Shown here piece by piece: positions 12,311 through 42,611 of a stretch of DNA of 64,000 nucleotides. This DNA comes from Onchocerca volvulus. Its lineage: Eukaryota; Nematoda; Chromadorea; Rhabditida; Onchocercidae. How positions within the stretch are numbered: position 1 is the stretch's first letter; every line of letters begins with the position of its first letter. Location: the NCBI GenBank assembly GCA_000499405.2, contig HG738137.1, positions 27,091,928-27,155,927 of the forward strand. Reading direction: 5' to 3'. The position numbers and the translations under genes are program-made. The notes beneath the pieces are model-generated. The model ran no database searches, had not been told where the DNA came from, and was given only the letters and a program-made list of their open reading frames with translations.

Positions 12311-15300
12311 GTTTTTTAGCTATTAAATTTGTACAAAAGAGAATACTTAAATGTTGTTCTCTTTTTTTATTTTTTTCATTTCTAATAGTCCAGTGAAAGT
12401 TACTTTATAAACTTATTATTGTCGTGCAATTATATTTTCTAACATATTTTAATTTTGTTTTTAAAAATGTTAAAAAATTTTTGTGTTTCTATTCATATGT
12501 TCATTTCTATCGGGTGCATATTTTGTAGCAAATGAGGCTTTTCCATCCTCATAATATACTTGCAAAAGATATCACAAATATGTTATCACAGTTAGCATGT
12601 TGCTGTTTTTTTGTCCAAAGTTGAGATTAATTTTAAAGCAAAAATTAGGCACCGTTTGTATAATTGAAATATTTTTTATGAATATATCACATTCAATTCT
12701 CTTGTAACTTTTCGAAATTTTAAAGAATTTTTGCAATGAAATCTTATTATTTTGAAAGTACGAACTTATTTTATGCTAAGAAAGCATGTAAAATGTAAAT
12801 AATTTGGCACACTGTTTATGTCTTCTAACTGGAGTATTTTGTTAAAAATCGAGAGTGACCTAAGAAAAAGAAGATTTTAACTGAGGCATCAAAATGATTG
12901 TACGAAAATTTTTTCTGATCAATCTGAATCTTTAAAATTTATTTAAGACTTCATTGTCAGTTATTTCGGATTGTTACAAGAGTTCAGTTCCATTATCAGA
13001 TGTTTCATAAATTATGTATTTATGTTAATAAATAAAATCGATATATTTCGGAAGAAAAATAGTGTAAACAGTGACATAAATCAGAAATTTACATTTATGA
13101 TTTTTAGAAACCATTGATACTACTGTGTTCTTCATTAATACGAAAATCTGGAATTATCTAGAAAAGTTCATCTTCGAGAAGTTAATCCTTGATACGCCTG
13201 AATATCTATCTTTTGAGGGAACTCAACTTACTCTATGAGTCTTTTAAGTTAATAAAATTTAGAAATATGAAGATGTCAAATAACCTATGAAATTTGATTT
13301 TTCGCTTAGCAAATTATTTGAATGATAATATTTCTCATTTATCTTCATAAAATCAGCCTTATCCATTACAGCGTTGTTGTTTCGTGACATATTGAATAAT
13401 TTTTGCATACAAAATGCTTCATTTTAGTAGAAATATTTAGAATATTTGAATAACATGCAGGACAGTAAGCTATGAGAATTTAATTAGCATTTAGTTAGTG
13501 TATTAGCTAAATAATTTTGTTGGGATTTGTAGGAATTTCTTGGAAAATATCTTAGGCAGAGTGTTTGGGAGAGCCTTGTTATGGTTATTTAGGAGATTGT
13601 AGGACGGTTGATGGAGAATATTTTATTTAATATTAATTATAAACTTAGCGGATAACAGAATTAATAATATTACAGCGCGATCAATGAAATGAAAATTAAG
13701 ATTTTAAGAGGGGAGTGGGAACGACAAAATTCAAAATTCGGGCTGTACGTTGACCGAAGCAGAAAAAGGGACACTAAACTTTTTCGTCCTTCTTATCACC
13801 AGAGATATGATACGATGCGCCAAACAATTTACATTAAAATAAAAAATGAGCAAGCCTTATAGACCACAGATAATTTACATAGAAACTTTAAAGAGTGCGC
13901 GAGCTTTGTCAACACCAGATAATTTACATAAGGATGCACGAGCATTGTCGGTGTTAGACAATTTCAACAAAGAAGCACAAAATTGCTAATATTTGAATTT
14001 CTTTAACAAGTTAAAATTTTGGAAAAACTGGTGGAAAGACATCAATCAACAAGGGTTAATATTTGTATTTCATGCATTTTTAAATTCCCTTATCCGAATA
14101 TCGTATGAATCTAAAGTATCTATTTTTTTTTTTTTAAGCAATACTAAATCACCATACTTTGGAAGTTGCAATAACGGAAAAATTGCGATGGTATTTAAAA
14201 TTAAATGCAAAATTGATTTTCAAATTTTTAATCATAATTTTATTATTTGGAACAGAGACTTGTTAACATGGAAAGCATAACATACTTGTTAGTTCGACTG
14301 TGTCCGCTGCAGATTATAATTTAATCACTGTCATCTTAAATTTCATGAAAACAATTAAGCATGACAATCATCTCCCTGCAGAAAAACTGCTTATTGAAGT
14401 ATATCGCTTTTTAAATTTAATCCTTAATAAGTTTTAAATTAAGATTCCCAATATTCATATTAAAAATTTTTCGGTCTATTTTTATCGTCAATGTAACTGT
14501 TGTCGATTTTTTAAATTTGCACGAATGACAGTATCCTTGTTTAATTCATATCAAAATTTTCGAGATGAAACAGAACATACGTTTTCAACAAAAAATACAA
14601 TTGGACGCTAACAAATATTGTCACACGAGAGACACATAGTTTACATAGATATAAATAACGGAAAGAAACAAGTTTAGAAGACAAAAATAATAAGTGACAA
14701 TTAGTTGAATAGATTGCATTCTAAAAAATTTTGCAGCAGTTCGAAGATAGAAATTCAAAAAACATGTAAAAATTTACACGATCATTCCAAACTCTTCATC
14801 TACTGGTTTTATGCTTTAAGTTTTATGATATTTTTATATTGTGAAACATTTCAATAAGAGATGGAGAAAAAATGATAAATATTGGAAAAGAAACAAAAAA
14901 TAAGCATGATAACAAATTTAGCCAAATAAAAAAATTAAATTAGCACCGATTTTTGAAAAACATAAGAAGGACACTGAACAATGTAATAGTTAATGAAACT
15001 AACGATTAAGTGAATGAAAAATAAGTATAGCTTTCCTTTCTCCTAAAGAACTTTTAAAAAAGAGAAAAAATTTCATGGCGCATATTCAGAATCAAACATT
15101 ATACAATGAAAATCATTCTAATAAAAAGAAACTACATGACACAAATAATTATCGGCTTAATCCTTCCTTACGCTTCCCTCTATTTTTCCCCTTAATTTAC
15201 GAAAAATTTTTTTAGATTAGTAAAATAAATTAATATCAGTGATTTATATTTAAGAAACTTGGATCAGCAGCAAAGTAATATATATACAAATATCTGTTTA

Positions 15301-15476
15301 CTTAACTCCAGTGGAAATACATAAATTGCCATAAAGAAACTAAAAATAAATCTATTCATAACAAGCATGAATTTAATCATCATGCATGAAAAACATAACA
15401 ATTATGAGAAAAACAAAGGGATGGTGCCTATATCAACATAAATAAAAAATTAACATAATTACATGCTTACGCATTT
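12311..15476. other. convergent intergenic region, AMPD to GCK-III kinase
   Basis: AT-rich, with no gene I can support. It holds a locally less AT-rich island (about 13680-13990) with a 57-codon open frame from ATG 13689 to TAG 13862 and a degenerate tandem repeat. The right end probably holds the kinase 3'UTR; an AATAAA on the minus strand lies at 15477-15482. Confidence 0.5.
13821..13988. repeat. four-unit degenerate tandem repeat
   Basis: Units of 46, 49, 39 and 34 bp begin at 13821, 13867, 13916 and 13955. Each opens with an 'agataatttacat'-like block (caaacaatttacat, cagataatttacat twice, agacaatttcaac). The middle two continue to 'gcgagctttgtc' / 'acgagcattgtc'. Confidence 0.65.
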
Positions 15477-15550
15477 TTTATTGGTATCAGCAATTAACTA
15501 TTCAATTAATCAACGAGAGATCTTCACAACGACTGCCTAAAATTAGATAA

Positions 15551-28068
<12,518 letters not shown>

Positions 28069-28144
28069 AATTTGGAATGTCCAGTCGATTTAATAATTTT
28101 CCCAAGTGGAACGCTTCCTGTGTTTTCCGGACAAATCTTTCTGA

Positions 28145-28160
28145 CCTGAACTACAACTAA
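28145..28160 (-). promoter_or_regulatory. trans-splice or 5'UTR acceptor of the kinase
   Basis: Read on the minus strand, a T-run ends in TTTTAG and, 11 nt later, TTCAG, about 77-90 nt before the kinase ATG at 28068. This suits a spliced-leader acceptor or the end of a 5'UTR intron. The two AGs would give mRNA starts at 28156 or 28145. Confidence 0.45.
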
Positions 28161-31100
28161 AAAAAAAATTATGACCACAAAACATACAGAACACAAGAAT
28201 ACTTTATAATGAACCACGTCAACGAATACAGCAATATTTTTTCACTTTCTCCAAAAAAATTATCAAGATTCAATCATATTTCTATTATTTCAGGATGACT
28301 CACACTGTTCGATCAGTGCAATACTTCAGCAAAATTTATAGCATAAAAAGTGATCGATAAAATAAGTAGCTCATACTGTTCAATTCTTGCGATTCTATTT
28401 CACCGCAACCCTGAAATATTATTTAAAATCTTTGATATTTCAAATAATGACATAATTTGCGCATAAACAGGATTACTAAAAGCAATGATTCCAATCAATT
28501 TAAAAATGATGAACAATTTCTAAGAACATTATGTATTATTATTCAAAACTTTTTTTTTCTTCAAAAAAACTTGAACTATTTTAAAAAGAATTTCCAAAAT
28601 TTTCCACGTTTTAAAGGAATTAATGTTATTTTTCTATGCAGTAAAATTAATAGATAAAGAAATCATATTCCGAATATTAAATTAAGTCATATAATGAGAG
28701 AAGCATTAAATTGAATTCAGAAAAGAATTCATTGAAAAACAATACGAATTGTTTCGCAAATACTACTGAATGAAAGTAAGCAACTTTTTTGTAGAGCCGC
28801 AGGAAAATGTATTCTAATAGGTTTGAAATAGATTTAATTTTTTGAATAAGCTAACAAACAAATGTTTGAATAAATGTAGCAAGTGGTTCAACAAATGAAA
28901 AAAGAAAAGATAACAAAGTTTCTAGCAAAAAAACTTACAACATTTAAACAAACTAAATGTTATACTACAATACCATCTATCGATTTCTCTGATAATCTTT
29001 TTTTTTTTTTTTTCTCTAATCATCCGCTCTTTTTTTCTTTATTCTGCATCGCTTATAAAGAAAATCCATTTTTTTTTCCATACACTATGCGTAATCTTTT
29101 CTCGATGATAGCAAAAACTGAATTTATAATTATTTGCCTTATTTATAATCTCACAAAAAAAGAGGAAATCTAAAAAAAATAAGCACTGAAAGATTTGTTC
29201 GAGAAATGTAAGATGGATGAAAGAGATAAAAATATGAAAAGTGAAAAAAAAAGGAATGGAAAAAATTCAAAAAATAAAGTATGTTAACATAAATCGAGCA
29301 TTCTTTTTTCATGCCTTATTCTTCATTAATCCATTTAATTCACAGAATTTTTCGAGCTTGATAATTAATTTTTAACTAAAACAGGTTCCTAATTTTATTT
29401 GAGAAATTTTTAAATGAACTTCCTCTCTAATAATTTTATGTCTTTTACTAATTCAAAAAAATCTTCTGATTTTTTCAAGCAGAAAAAAAATAAGTCTCGA
29501 AAAAATATTCCCATTGCTTTTTTGATATAAATTTTTGATGATAAGGACAATGCAAAATGAAAAAAAATGCAAATAAAATGAAATCATCTTTTTTTTCCTT
29601 TTAAAAAAAAAAAAAAAAAAAGAAAGAAATTTTAAAAACTTTACATTGAAATTTCGATCGATATATTCGGAGAAATGATGAGAAATCATCTCACCATAAA
29701 TAAGAACTTATTTTTCCAAACTTAGACAAATAATAATTATATTATTTGTTGATGTAAAAGCTAAAAGCGAACAGATGAAATGAAAGAAGAACTAAGAGTG
29801 AAGTGAATTCCTCGCAGTACAAACAACCATCATCGTCATTCATTCCATCGACCGTATGCACAAACTACCCAATCATACAAACTCACAATCACGCCTTTCA
29901 AATAAAATAAAAAGTCATATTTTTATGAGTGAAATACTTTTCTACAATAATTGCATTCTTCATCGTATTATCATTTATCATTGAAATCGAAAATTAGCGT
30001 AAATTTAATGATAAATATATCCAGAGAATGCTGAGATATACCTAAAAGTATTACATTTATTCCTGATATGAATCGACATTTCTTATTATCATTATCAGTT
30101 ATGGCATCAATGCATATCAAGACTTTTTGATTCACATTGCTTTCAAATATTCATCATTGGTATCTCATGAAAGTAGCAAAGAAATCCAAATAATACTTCG
30201 AAATCTTTTAAAAAATTGCTCGAATAATGTAATAATGTATTACCTAATTAAATCGTTTCTGCCAGCTGAAAACTTTGTAAAGATATTAAAAGGTACGATA
30301 GAAAAAGGAATAACATATGCAAATAAGAAGAAACAAAAAATCAATTTCATAAAAGAAAACATTTGTCAGTTGGCGATAAATTTTTCTTATCTTAAAAAAA
30401 AATATGGCATCATTTATATTCCATTCTATAGCCAAATATTATCACTTTCGTTATAATGCTTCCACTCATAGGCAAAAGAATTTTGTACAACTTAGATTTG
30501 TCACTTTTTTCTTAAACTTAAAAAGAACAAATTCCAGCAATTTCAATTGATAATATCATTTTCACCATCTCCTCTTTTTTTTACTTTACCAATCAAGTTT
30601 TGGTAATGTACTGTCAATTTCTTTGAAACCCGAATATATGCTTGTGACAAATTGATAAATCAATCATCCAACAAAATGTCAAATCATATTAGAAGTTTTA
30701 ATTCGCAAACATTTCCGGCATTCAATTTCATAAATTAAATTTCAAAATAATTTAATTATTTTCGTGATTCGCAATAAAATGAGAATCTTGTTTTGAGAAT
30801 ATATGAAAGCTCAAGCTTATGAGACTATTACAGCTACACGATTCCTTATTAAATTCAGATTTAAGAACAAATAAAATATAAAATTCAAGAAATCGCATGA
30901 CTCTAACTTTGTTTAAAAGTTAATGCTAAGCGGAATTAAAAAATATCTCTCGCAATGCATTTATAATTATCCTCAACAAATACGAATATTTCTGCCTTCA
31001 AACATATAATTATTCTTAACAAGTTTGCTATTTTAATTTTTTATCCATATTTAAAAAAAAAAAAAAAAAAAAACCAAATCTAAACTAATATTTCAATTTA

Positions 31101-32609
31101 AAAGTCCAAATTTTGGAATATTGATTAAATCCTAAAAAAGAAAAAAAGATCCCCGACATCTCGTGAAATTACGGTTAAGACTCATCCGAAATTCATAAAA
31201 AAAATCATGCAAAAACACTTTAGTACAAAATACAAGAAACACAGGTAACCTCACAAAAGCGCTACAGTAGCCCGAAAAGAGTTCTAAAAACATAAATTGA
31301 TATAACCGCTCGGTATATTTTCATGGAACCATCCATACAATTATAGATACTTTCCTGTCATCTTTTATTTTATATACTTTTATATTACTTTTGACAATAA
31401 TACTATCGGAAGGACGAAATACTTCACTTCCTGTCTGTACCCTTCCCGATGTGTTATTATTATTATTTCAAAACAAATTTATTAAATTCCTTTCTCATCC
31501 TTAACATCCATACAATATACGTTATTGCCTTTACTAACCATTCTGACCTGACAAAGATGTATGACTTCCTGCAAAATTCCAGTTTAATTTCAGTTTTAAG
31601 TTCAAATTACGACCGACAAATCAAAATAGTTTTATGGGCCGTAATTTATGCTTGCAAAGTACTATCATCCCGAAAATGTATTCTGACTTCACAAATGGGT
31701 ATAATTAGTAGAAATTCCTGCCATATTTACTCATCTTTTGAGCCCAATATATAAGCATTAAAATATTTTAGCATGAAAGAATTTTATTTGAAAACAAAAT
31801 ACTTCTATCTATTACGACATAAATATCATATTTTAAAATTTCACTTAGATTTATTCAATGATTAATGAAAATGAAGTGAAAAAAAAATAAAAAGTGAAGA
31901 AGAGTTTATTTGTTGTTATAATATATACTATTAAAATAACAAAATATACTAATTCTCAGGCAGTATAAATTTTTAGTACGAAAATCATTGCCCATATCTA
32001 ACCATAATTTTTCGTCTATTTTATTGATCAAATATTTTGCTGCCAAAAATACTAATCAGAATTTCTAGAAAATCCAAGAAACACATATTTGAGATTGATT
32101 CATAAATCAAAATATATGCGAGCAACAAAATTTAAAGATTTATAGTACCTCTATTAAATATCCTACATTGAATCATTCCTGAACTCTTCAATACAAACTG
32201 TATAGAAGTCTCATAAATTGTTATTATTTATGGAACATTTAGTCGATATCAGAATAAAGAAGAAAAACAGGTCAGATGGAAAGATGAGGAATAAATGTCA
32301 GCAATAATACAAATTATTAGTATCACTAAGAAATTAAAATTTCTTTTAAACAGCGATCAATAATTTTATCGATGTGGTCGTTAAAAATCTATGTGCATCT
32401 ATTCTCATAATATCAAATACTGTGGAATATGTTCGTAAGCACATATATACATAAACAAAGAATGAAAATTGATTTAGCTGCATAAAATAATCAGTAATTT
32501 TGATTAGCACAAAACAAAGTTGTCTAAATTTGAAATTTTTTCCCATAGATATAAAGATTCGAGGATTAAATAATATTTTAAAAGAACCATTAACTCATTC
32601 TCTCTTGTA

Positions 32610-32678
32610 AATTTCTTATCAAAAAAGCCCGGACAAAGTTTCACTTCAAGTTTATCCAGGCTTTTTGATAAAGAAATT
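32610..32678. repeat. long near-perfect hairpin
   Basis: Left arm 32610-32637 (aatttcttatcaaaaaagcc, then cggacaaa) and right arm 32651-32678 are inverted copies with about two mismatches and two one-base shifts. The loop is 13 nt. It resembles a foldback element or small-RNA-precursor-like structure; no longer terminal repeats or target duplication are clear. Confidence 0.8.
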
Positions 32679-33429
32679 ATTTATAAATGAGAATGCCATA
32701 TTCTGCTTTTCGATAGATCGTATTGATTTTTTTTTTCCGAAATTTCAAAACTATTTTGCCTTCGAATAATGATTGAATGTGATGCAATGAAAATTTTGCA
32801 GTATCTAAACCAGTATCTTGCTTGATAACTCAAAATGTACCGTAATATAAAATTTGAAATAGGCTATAAAAAATAAACGTTAGGGCGTTAATAAGGCTTA
32901 GCATAACAAAAACTATCCCTGTACGATAATGGGAACTGTTAAAAAAGATGACTTCAGCCATTTATAACAAAAATTTGATAAATCGATATTCACAAATGTA
33001 TGCAAGTTGAAAACAAAGTTCAGAAAAGATTTTCAAATTTCAAGTCATGATGATCAAAAATTGCTTTTTCGAGCCATCTTTCTTCAAAAGAACGAATTTG
33101 AAAATCCTTGTATATTTAGAGGAAAATATTATAATAATGATAAATGAATTGAAGTAAAATTTAAAGGAAAAATTTTTAGATTTCATATTAGCGGGAAGAA
33201 AATTAAATAAACTTCCAACTTTTTACAAAAAGGCATTACTGAGATCTAAAATGCGATAAAAAGTCCTCCATTCAAAAATAAATATATTAAAAAACCGCAT
33301 AAATTTTCGTTTTGAAAATTATTTTGTTCAATATTAGCTAAATTGTTTCAAATAATCGATCATATTTTTCTACCAGCTGATGCTATTAATCGAAATGACA
33401 ATCCTTTAATTCAAAATTATGAATACTCA

Positions 33430-33475
33430 AAACGTGATTGCAAGCGTGATTGCAAAACGTGGTTGCAACGTGATG
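33430..33475. repeat. short tandem repeat, ~12-bp unit
   Basis: Four imperfect copies of 'aacgtgattgca' (aacgtgattgc, aagcgtgattgc, aaaacgtggttgc, aacgtgatgac) in the region upstream of HACD3. Confidence 0.7.
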
Positions 33476-34820
33476 ACGTGTTTGCAAGAGAAAATTGGGG
33501 AAAGATTACTGGCAGCGAGAGGTAAAGTAGCCTTGCGTAAAAGCTCCAAAATTTCTCTAAATAAAATACAAGTTTCATGGCCTGATTTCTTATAATTGTA
33601 GCAAAAAAAAGAAAAAAAAAAAAAAAACAGTATGTTTCATAACTGAAATAATGCATTAAAAAAATTAATTAGAAAAGCAGTTATATAAATATCTTTAAAT
33701 TAAAGCAATTTTGTAAATGTGTAATCATTTAAACTATTAATATGCTAATAATTGCTGCATACTGTGGATCAAATATTATATTCTACCGATCAATCAATAA
33801 TCCACATTGTGCTGTATAAATAGATATAGTATTTCTTTATCGATCAATTAATAACTTTTCGAAATCGATCTCGATAACAATATTTATCAGATAAATATGA
33901 AATAGATTTAACCAAGAGTTGAAAGGAAGACTGACATCTTCTGCATATTAATAAACAATTCGATTACATTCAGAACTATCGATAGCTCCTAGTTATTAAA
34001 GGAATTAAACGTAACAATTTACGTGCAGACACGTGATCTGCATGACACATGCAGCGTATCAAGCAATCACTGTATCGCAATCATTGGATTGCATTAAATT
34101 TGTCCAGACGAAATGATAACATCAAATCGGATTGTGTGTCGGCTAAAGAAAAGTAATTACATGAAAATTGATAAAAATAAATTTTATTCAGAAAGAAATC
34201 AAAGATTGCAAAGAGTAAAGGCAGACGGATCATTAAGAACTAAAAACAATGCAATCTCTGAGAAACTTCTGTCAACTGACAATCTAAATTAATTAACTCC
34301 AACCTCGGACCTAATTAATTAATTCCAATAACTCCACACACATTACCGATTTTAAGTTAACAAGTATTTCAGATATATGAGCAACAATTCTCATTAACAG
34401 AGAAGTAGTACTTACTTACTGTATGGAATGCAAAGATTGATAGGGTTTGAGAAATAGTATGTGCCCAAATTTTGGGGAAAATAGAACGGAAAAAGAGTGT
34501 TGACCAAAAATAGTGTGAATGACAGAAAAATGAATTCATATAGACGGTTGATATTTGAATTGCTAAAATCATTAGAATGAGTAATTTCTTGGTTATTGCT
34601 AGAGATTGTTTTTTTGTTGAGAGATTTAGTAGTTTTTGAAATTTATTTGTTTATTGGCAATTGTTGACTTTGATCATTAAGTATGTAATAACTTTTATTC
34701 ATTCCTATTCCATTTAAATCTCTTCTTCTATACAAAAAGTGAACTGAAAACGAGTTATTAGGATTTGTGCTTTTCTTCTTAGATTCAGTAATTTTATCTC
34801 AATTTCAATATATTTAAATA

Positions 34821-34841
34821 TTCAGGCATTTCTTCTGAATC
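34821..34841 (+). promoter_or_regulatory. acceptor just upstream of HACD3 start
   Basis: AAATATTCAG ends at 34825 and the ATG lies 16 nt further on. This spacing is typical of nematode spliced-leader addition and supports the chosen start. Confidence 0.55.
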
Positions 34842-39149
<4,308 letters not shown>

Positions 39150-39345
39150 AAAGATCAGAGATTTATCGATATTAATCGAATTGATCATATTTCGCAGATT
39201 ATTTTATGAAGTATTACATTTAGTATCTCCACTGGTTTAAAAAATTAATTATATCTTATGTTTAGAATTGCATATTTTGATATGAATTTAACAAAAAAAA
39301 TTTTTAATTTTTTGCAGTTGAAAATTTTTCCTTTTTGAAATATAA

Positions 39346-39351
39346 AATAAA
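39346..39351 (+). terminator. HACD3 poly(A) signal
   Basis: AATAAA about 200 nt past the stop codon, followed by AT-rich DNA. Confidence 0.55.
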
Positions 39352-42300
39352 GCAATATGTCCTCAAAAATATTGAACATTAGCGCAGTAATGATATGTAT
39401 TCTGTTCTGAATTTCTCACTATCATTTCTGTATATTGTGCTACAAATGTGATTCCTTTCAGCTTATTTTGCAAACTTTTTTGCTACTTTGAAATACGCTC
39501 AGTAAAGTAGCAGAGAAAAAATTACTAAGTAATAATTTAAAAGGAATTTTTGTGTAAAATACTCTTTTTAATGATTAAATAATTGTTTTATTAATTGATA
39601 GTTTTCGCTTTTTTCATTTTGTAACAAAGACAAAAGTGTTTATTGTTTTTTATTGATGATATGTGATTCTGATCATGCAATTATTCCTTATTTGCTGAAC
39701 AGTTTTTGCATAGGTCGATGTTTTATCTCATAGGAAATCATTCAGTTTTATAGAATTCATTTTTTTGTTCAAAAAATTGTAGACATGAATAATTATTATT
39801 GTGAAGTGTTGTTCTAATTATTGTGAAATGTTGTTCTAAATAGAATTTAACTTTTAGATTCATTTGTTTCATTTGAAATAAAAGCTCTATGAATGCAGCC
39901 GCGTAACTTATAGAGAAACTTTATAGGCATCAGTAAATTTTAAAAAAGAATTTTTTTTGCTTTTTAAAAAATTTTTCTAGGATTTTTCTACTTTTTTTTT
40001 AAAAAGTGCATTTAGTTTTTATTTTAAGGTCTTTCTTGTGTTCTTTCAGCTGTCAAAAAAATATAAATTTATTTGTAAGCATTGGTTGTACTTTTTTGCA
40101 CCTTAATAAAATTTCTTAGAGAATCTTTTTAGAAATTTCAAAAAAAAAAAAAGCATGGTTGCAAAAGAAATTTTCGTTTAACTTCCTTTTTAGTTTGCAA
40201 ATTATCGGTCGTTTCATTCGTTCAAAATAAATTAAATCAAAGAAATGATCAAATTCAATGAAATTATTCGCATTTAATAAACGTTTTTTAAAAAACGTTT
40301 TTTCATAAGCGTTTTTTTTTTCATAAAGGCAAATAAGATTATGGAATGTTAAATAATTCTATACTTAATAAAGAATTGAATATATAAATATGTAAAAATA
40401 TGAATAGAAACATAAAGTAAGTTTATTTTATATAGATATAACAACTGTAAAAAGATCAAAATGTTATTGTATTCATATTTTTTGGTGGCAACAGTAAAAA
40501 ATTGAATGTATTGCTATGAATTTTAAATAAATTTAAATCTTACAACTGATATTAATAATCGTATGTTTAATTTCATTGGGAATATTAATAATTATTACCA
40601 ATTAGAATATTCTAATATTCGTAATCAGAAAACATCCATGATAAGAAAATGAAATCTCGTGACTTCCGATTCTGATAAATGATATTTACAGAAATACATT
40701 AAATACATTTATGTTTAAATACACAAATACATGTAAATACATTTTAAATACATACAGTATCTGATTAGATATCGAATTCATTATTACTATTTCATAATAC
40801 TACAAAAAAAGCTCTAAGGTAAATTGCGATGAAATGTGATGAAGTACTTGAAAACAGTTATAAATGTATACTAGATTTAAAATCTAGCAATTTGATTTAA
40901 TTTTTAAATATTTATCTTTCTGTTCATAAAATAGTCATTTGTCACTTTTTATTGAACACAAATGAAATTTTAAAAGATTTGAAACAATTTTTTTTTTTTT
41001 TTTTTACTTCTGTTGATTGAAATTGAAGGAGGGAAATATTTAATGACTTTTATTTCTATTTATTTTATTTTATTTTTTTTTTTCGAAAACTTTTACCTTC
41101 GAAATAATGTGATATAGTTGAATGATGGAAATGGAAAATTTTTTTTTCAGATGTGGGCATTTTTTTTTTCGATATATCATTAATGTAATTTACATTTTGG
41201 TTGATTTGAAAAAGAAAAAGAAAAAAACTGTTCCTTGTAACTTATTTTATTAAAAATTATGGCTATATTTTATTTCATTACACAGTCTATTAAATTGTAA
41301 AAAAAAAATTCTTTTTTAAGGAAATTACAGTTATGCAAAGAAAAAAACTTGCACTCAAATAAAATAGATCTAGAAATGTTAAATGAAATAAATTATTGGA
41401 TAATAATTCAAAAAAGTTGAAAAACTCAAAAAAGTTGAAAGCAAAAAAAAAAAATACATCATTTATTATATGAAACATAGAAAAGGTAGAATGAATAAAT
41501 TGATAAAAGTGTGAAACTAATTTTTTTATAATTTCAAATTCAAAACAGATGAAACATTTCGATTAAATTATTTAGTAATTTATGCAATGAAATAGTCCAA
41601 ATAAAGATGAGTATTAGTTAATAAATTCAATTGCTAATTTTTTAAATGCTGATAATAAGTATTTGAGTTAATTCATTAATTGTTTGGTAGTATTTTGAAA
41701 ATTTAACTTATATCTGAATTATTCCTATAAATATTATAGTTTGCTTCTATATTTTGCATGCTATTAATGCCAGCTTTTGTAACTTTCAAACCACTTAAAC
41801 ACTCTTAATCTTAATCAAAAGGTAAACATTCTTAATTAATTACTTAAATTCTTAATTTTTCATTCATATTCAATGGAATTAACTATTTTAATGTACTTGT
41901 CAACAAATTAATGTTAAAAGATCAATTAATAGATTATTTTTTGATCTTTTTTTTTTTTTTGGAATCAAATAGTTGACTCAAAGAATGAAATGAACGTTAA
42001 AAAAACTTATTCTATTCTTTCAGAAAAAAAAAAAAAAAAAAGTTTTACATCTTGTGATATGTTACAAAATAGTTGTTCAAGGAACAGAATTGTTATTCCA
42101 AGTGCATTCTCTAATGTAATTATCAACTTGTCACAAATGATCTCTGAGATTACAAAAATGGAAAAAAAATTTTGTTTACCTAAAATTTTTTATTGTTTAT
42201 TCAAAAAAAAAAATTAAAAAAAAAAGCGAACAACATGAAATAGATGCGAAATATCCGAAATAAACAGAACAAATTATTCATCCAAATTTTACTTTCTTAA

Positions 42301-42611
42301 AACCAATCATATAATTTTTCCATCTTATTGATACAACTAACGCAAATAGATAAATGATCATAATTAGACTATTTGATATGATAGTGAGATATAGATCGGA
42401 TACTGTAATCAGTTTATAGCAAATTTTCAACAACATTTATAACAATTTGAAATTTTAAAGAAGAATTTTAAACGAGAAAAAATATTTCAATGATATTCTT
42501 TAAAGTTTAAAATGTTAATCTTAAAATTAAACTTAGTAAATTCTGCTTCATTTGATCATTAATTTCTTATCAAAAAATATTAATAAAGTTTGAAATATCA
42601 ATAATACTTAC
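39352..42611. other. convergent intergenic region, HACD3 to membrane-protein gene
   Basis: AT-rich with many homopolymer tracts. The last exon of the minus-strand membrane protein should lie here. One candidate is an open stretch read downward from 42181, after an AAATTTTAG acceptor, which stays open for about 50 codons. I see nothing else. Confidence 0.4.

Larger units (their letters stand above)
28161..34825. other. divergent intergenic region, kinase to HACD3
   Basis: About 6.7 kb of AT-rich DNA with no supported gene. It should contain the promoters of both flanking genes. Visible items: a near-perfect 28-nt-arm hairpin (32610-32678), a short tandem repeat (33430-33475), a TATAAATA at about 33815 and a CACGTG E-box at 34030-34035. 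Open frames such as 30127-30456 lack splice or homology support. Confidence 0.5.

Noticed and set aside
13993..14280. 95-codon plus-strand open frame
   Set aside because: Starts without ATG, low complexity, no family resemblance.
30127..30456. 109-codon plus-strand open frame
   Set aside because: Composition is typical AT-rich noise (Ile/Asn/Lys/Phe). No splice or start context, no recognisable motif.
31449..31754. 101-codon plus-strand open frame
   Set aside because: No motif, acceptor or conservation-like composition; likely chance in a gene-poor region.
33343..33525. Frame with repeated KRDC residues
   Set aside because: Explained by the short tandem repeat at 33430-33475; no other gene signals.
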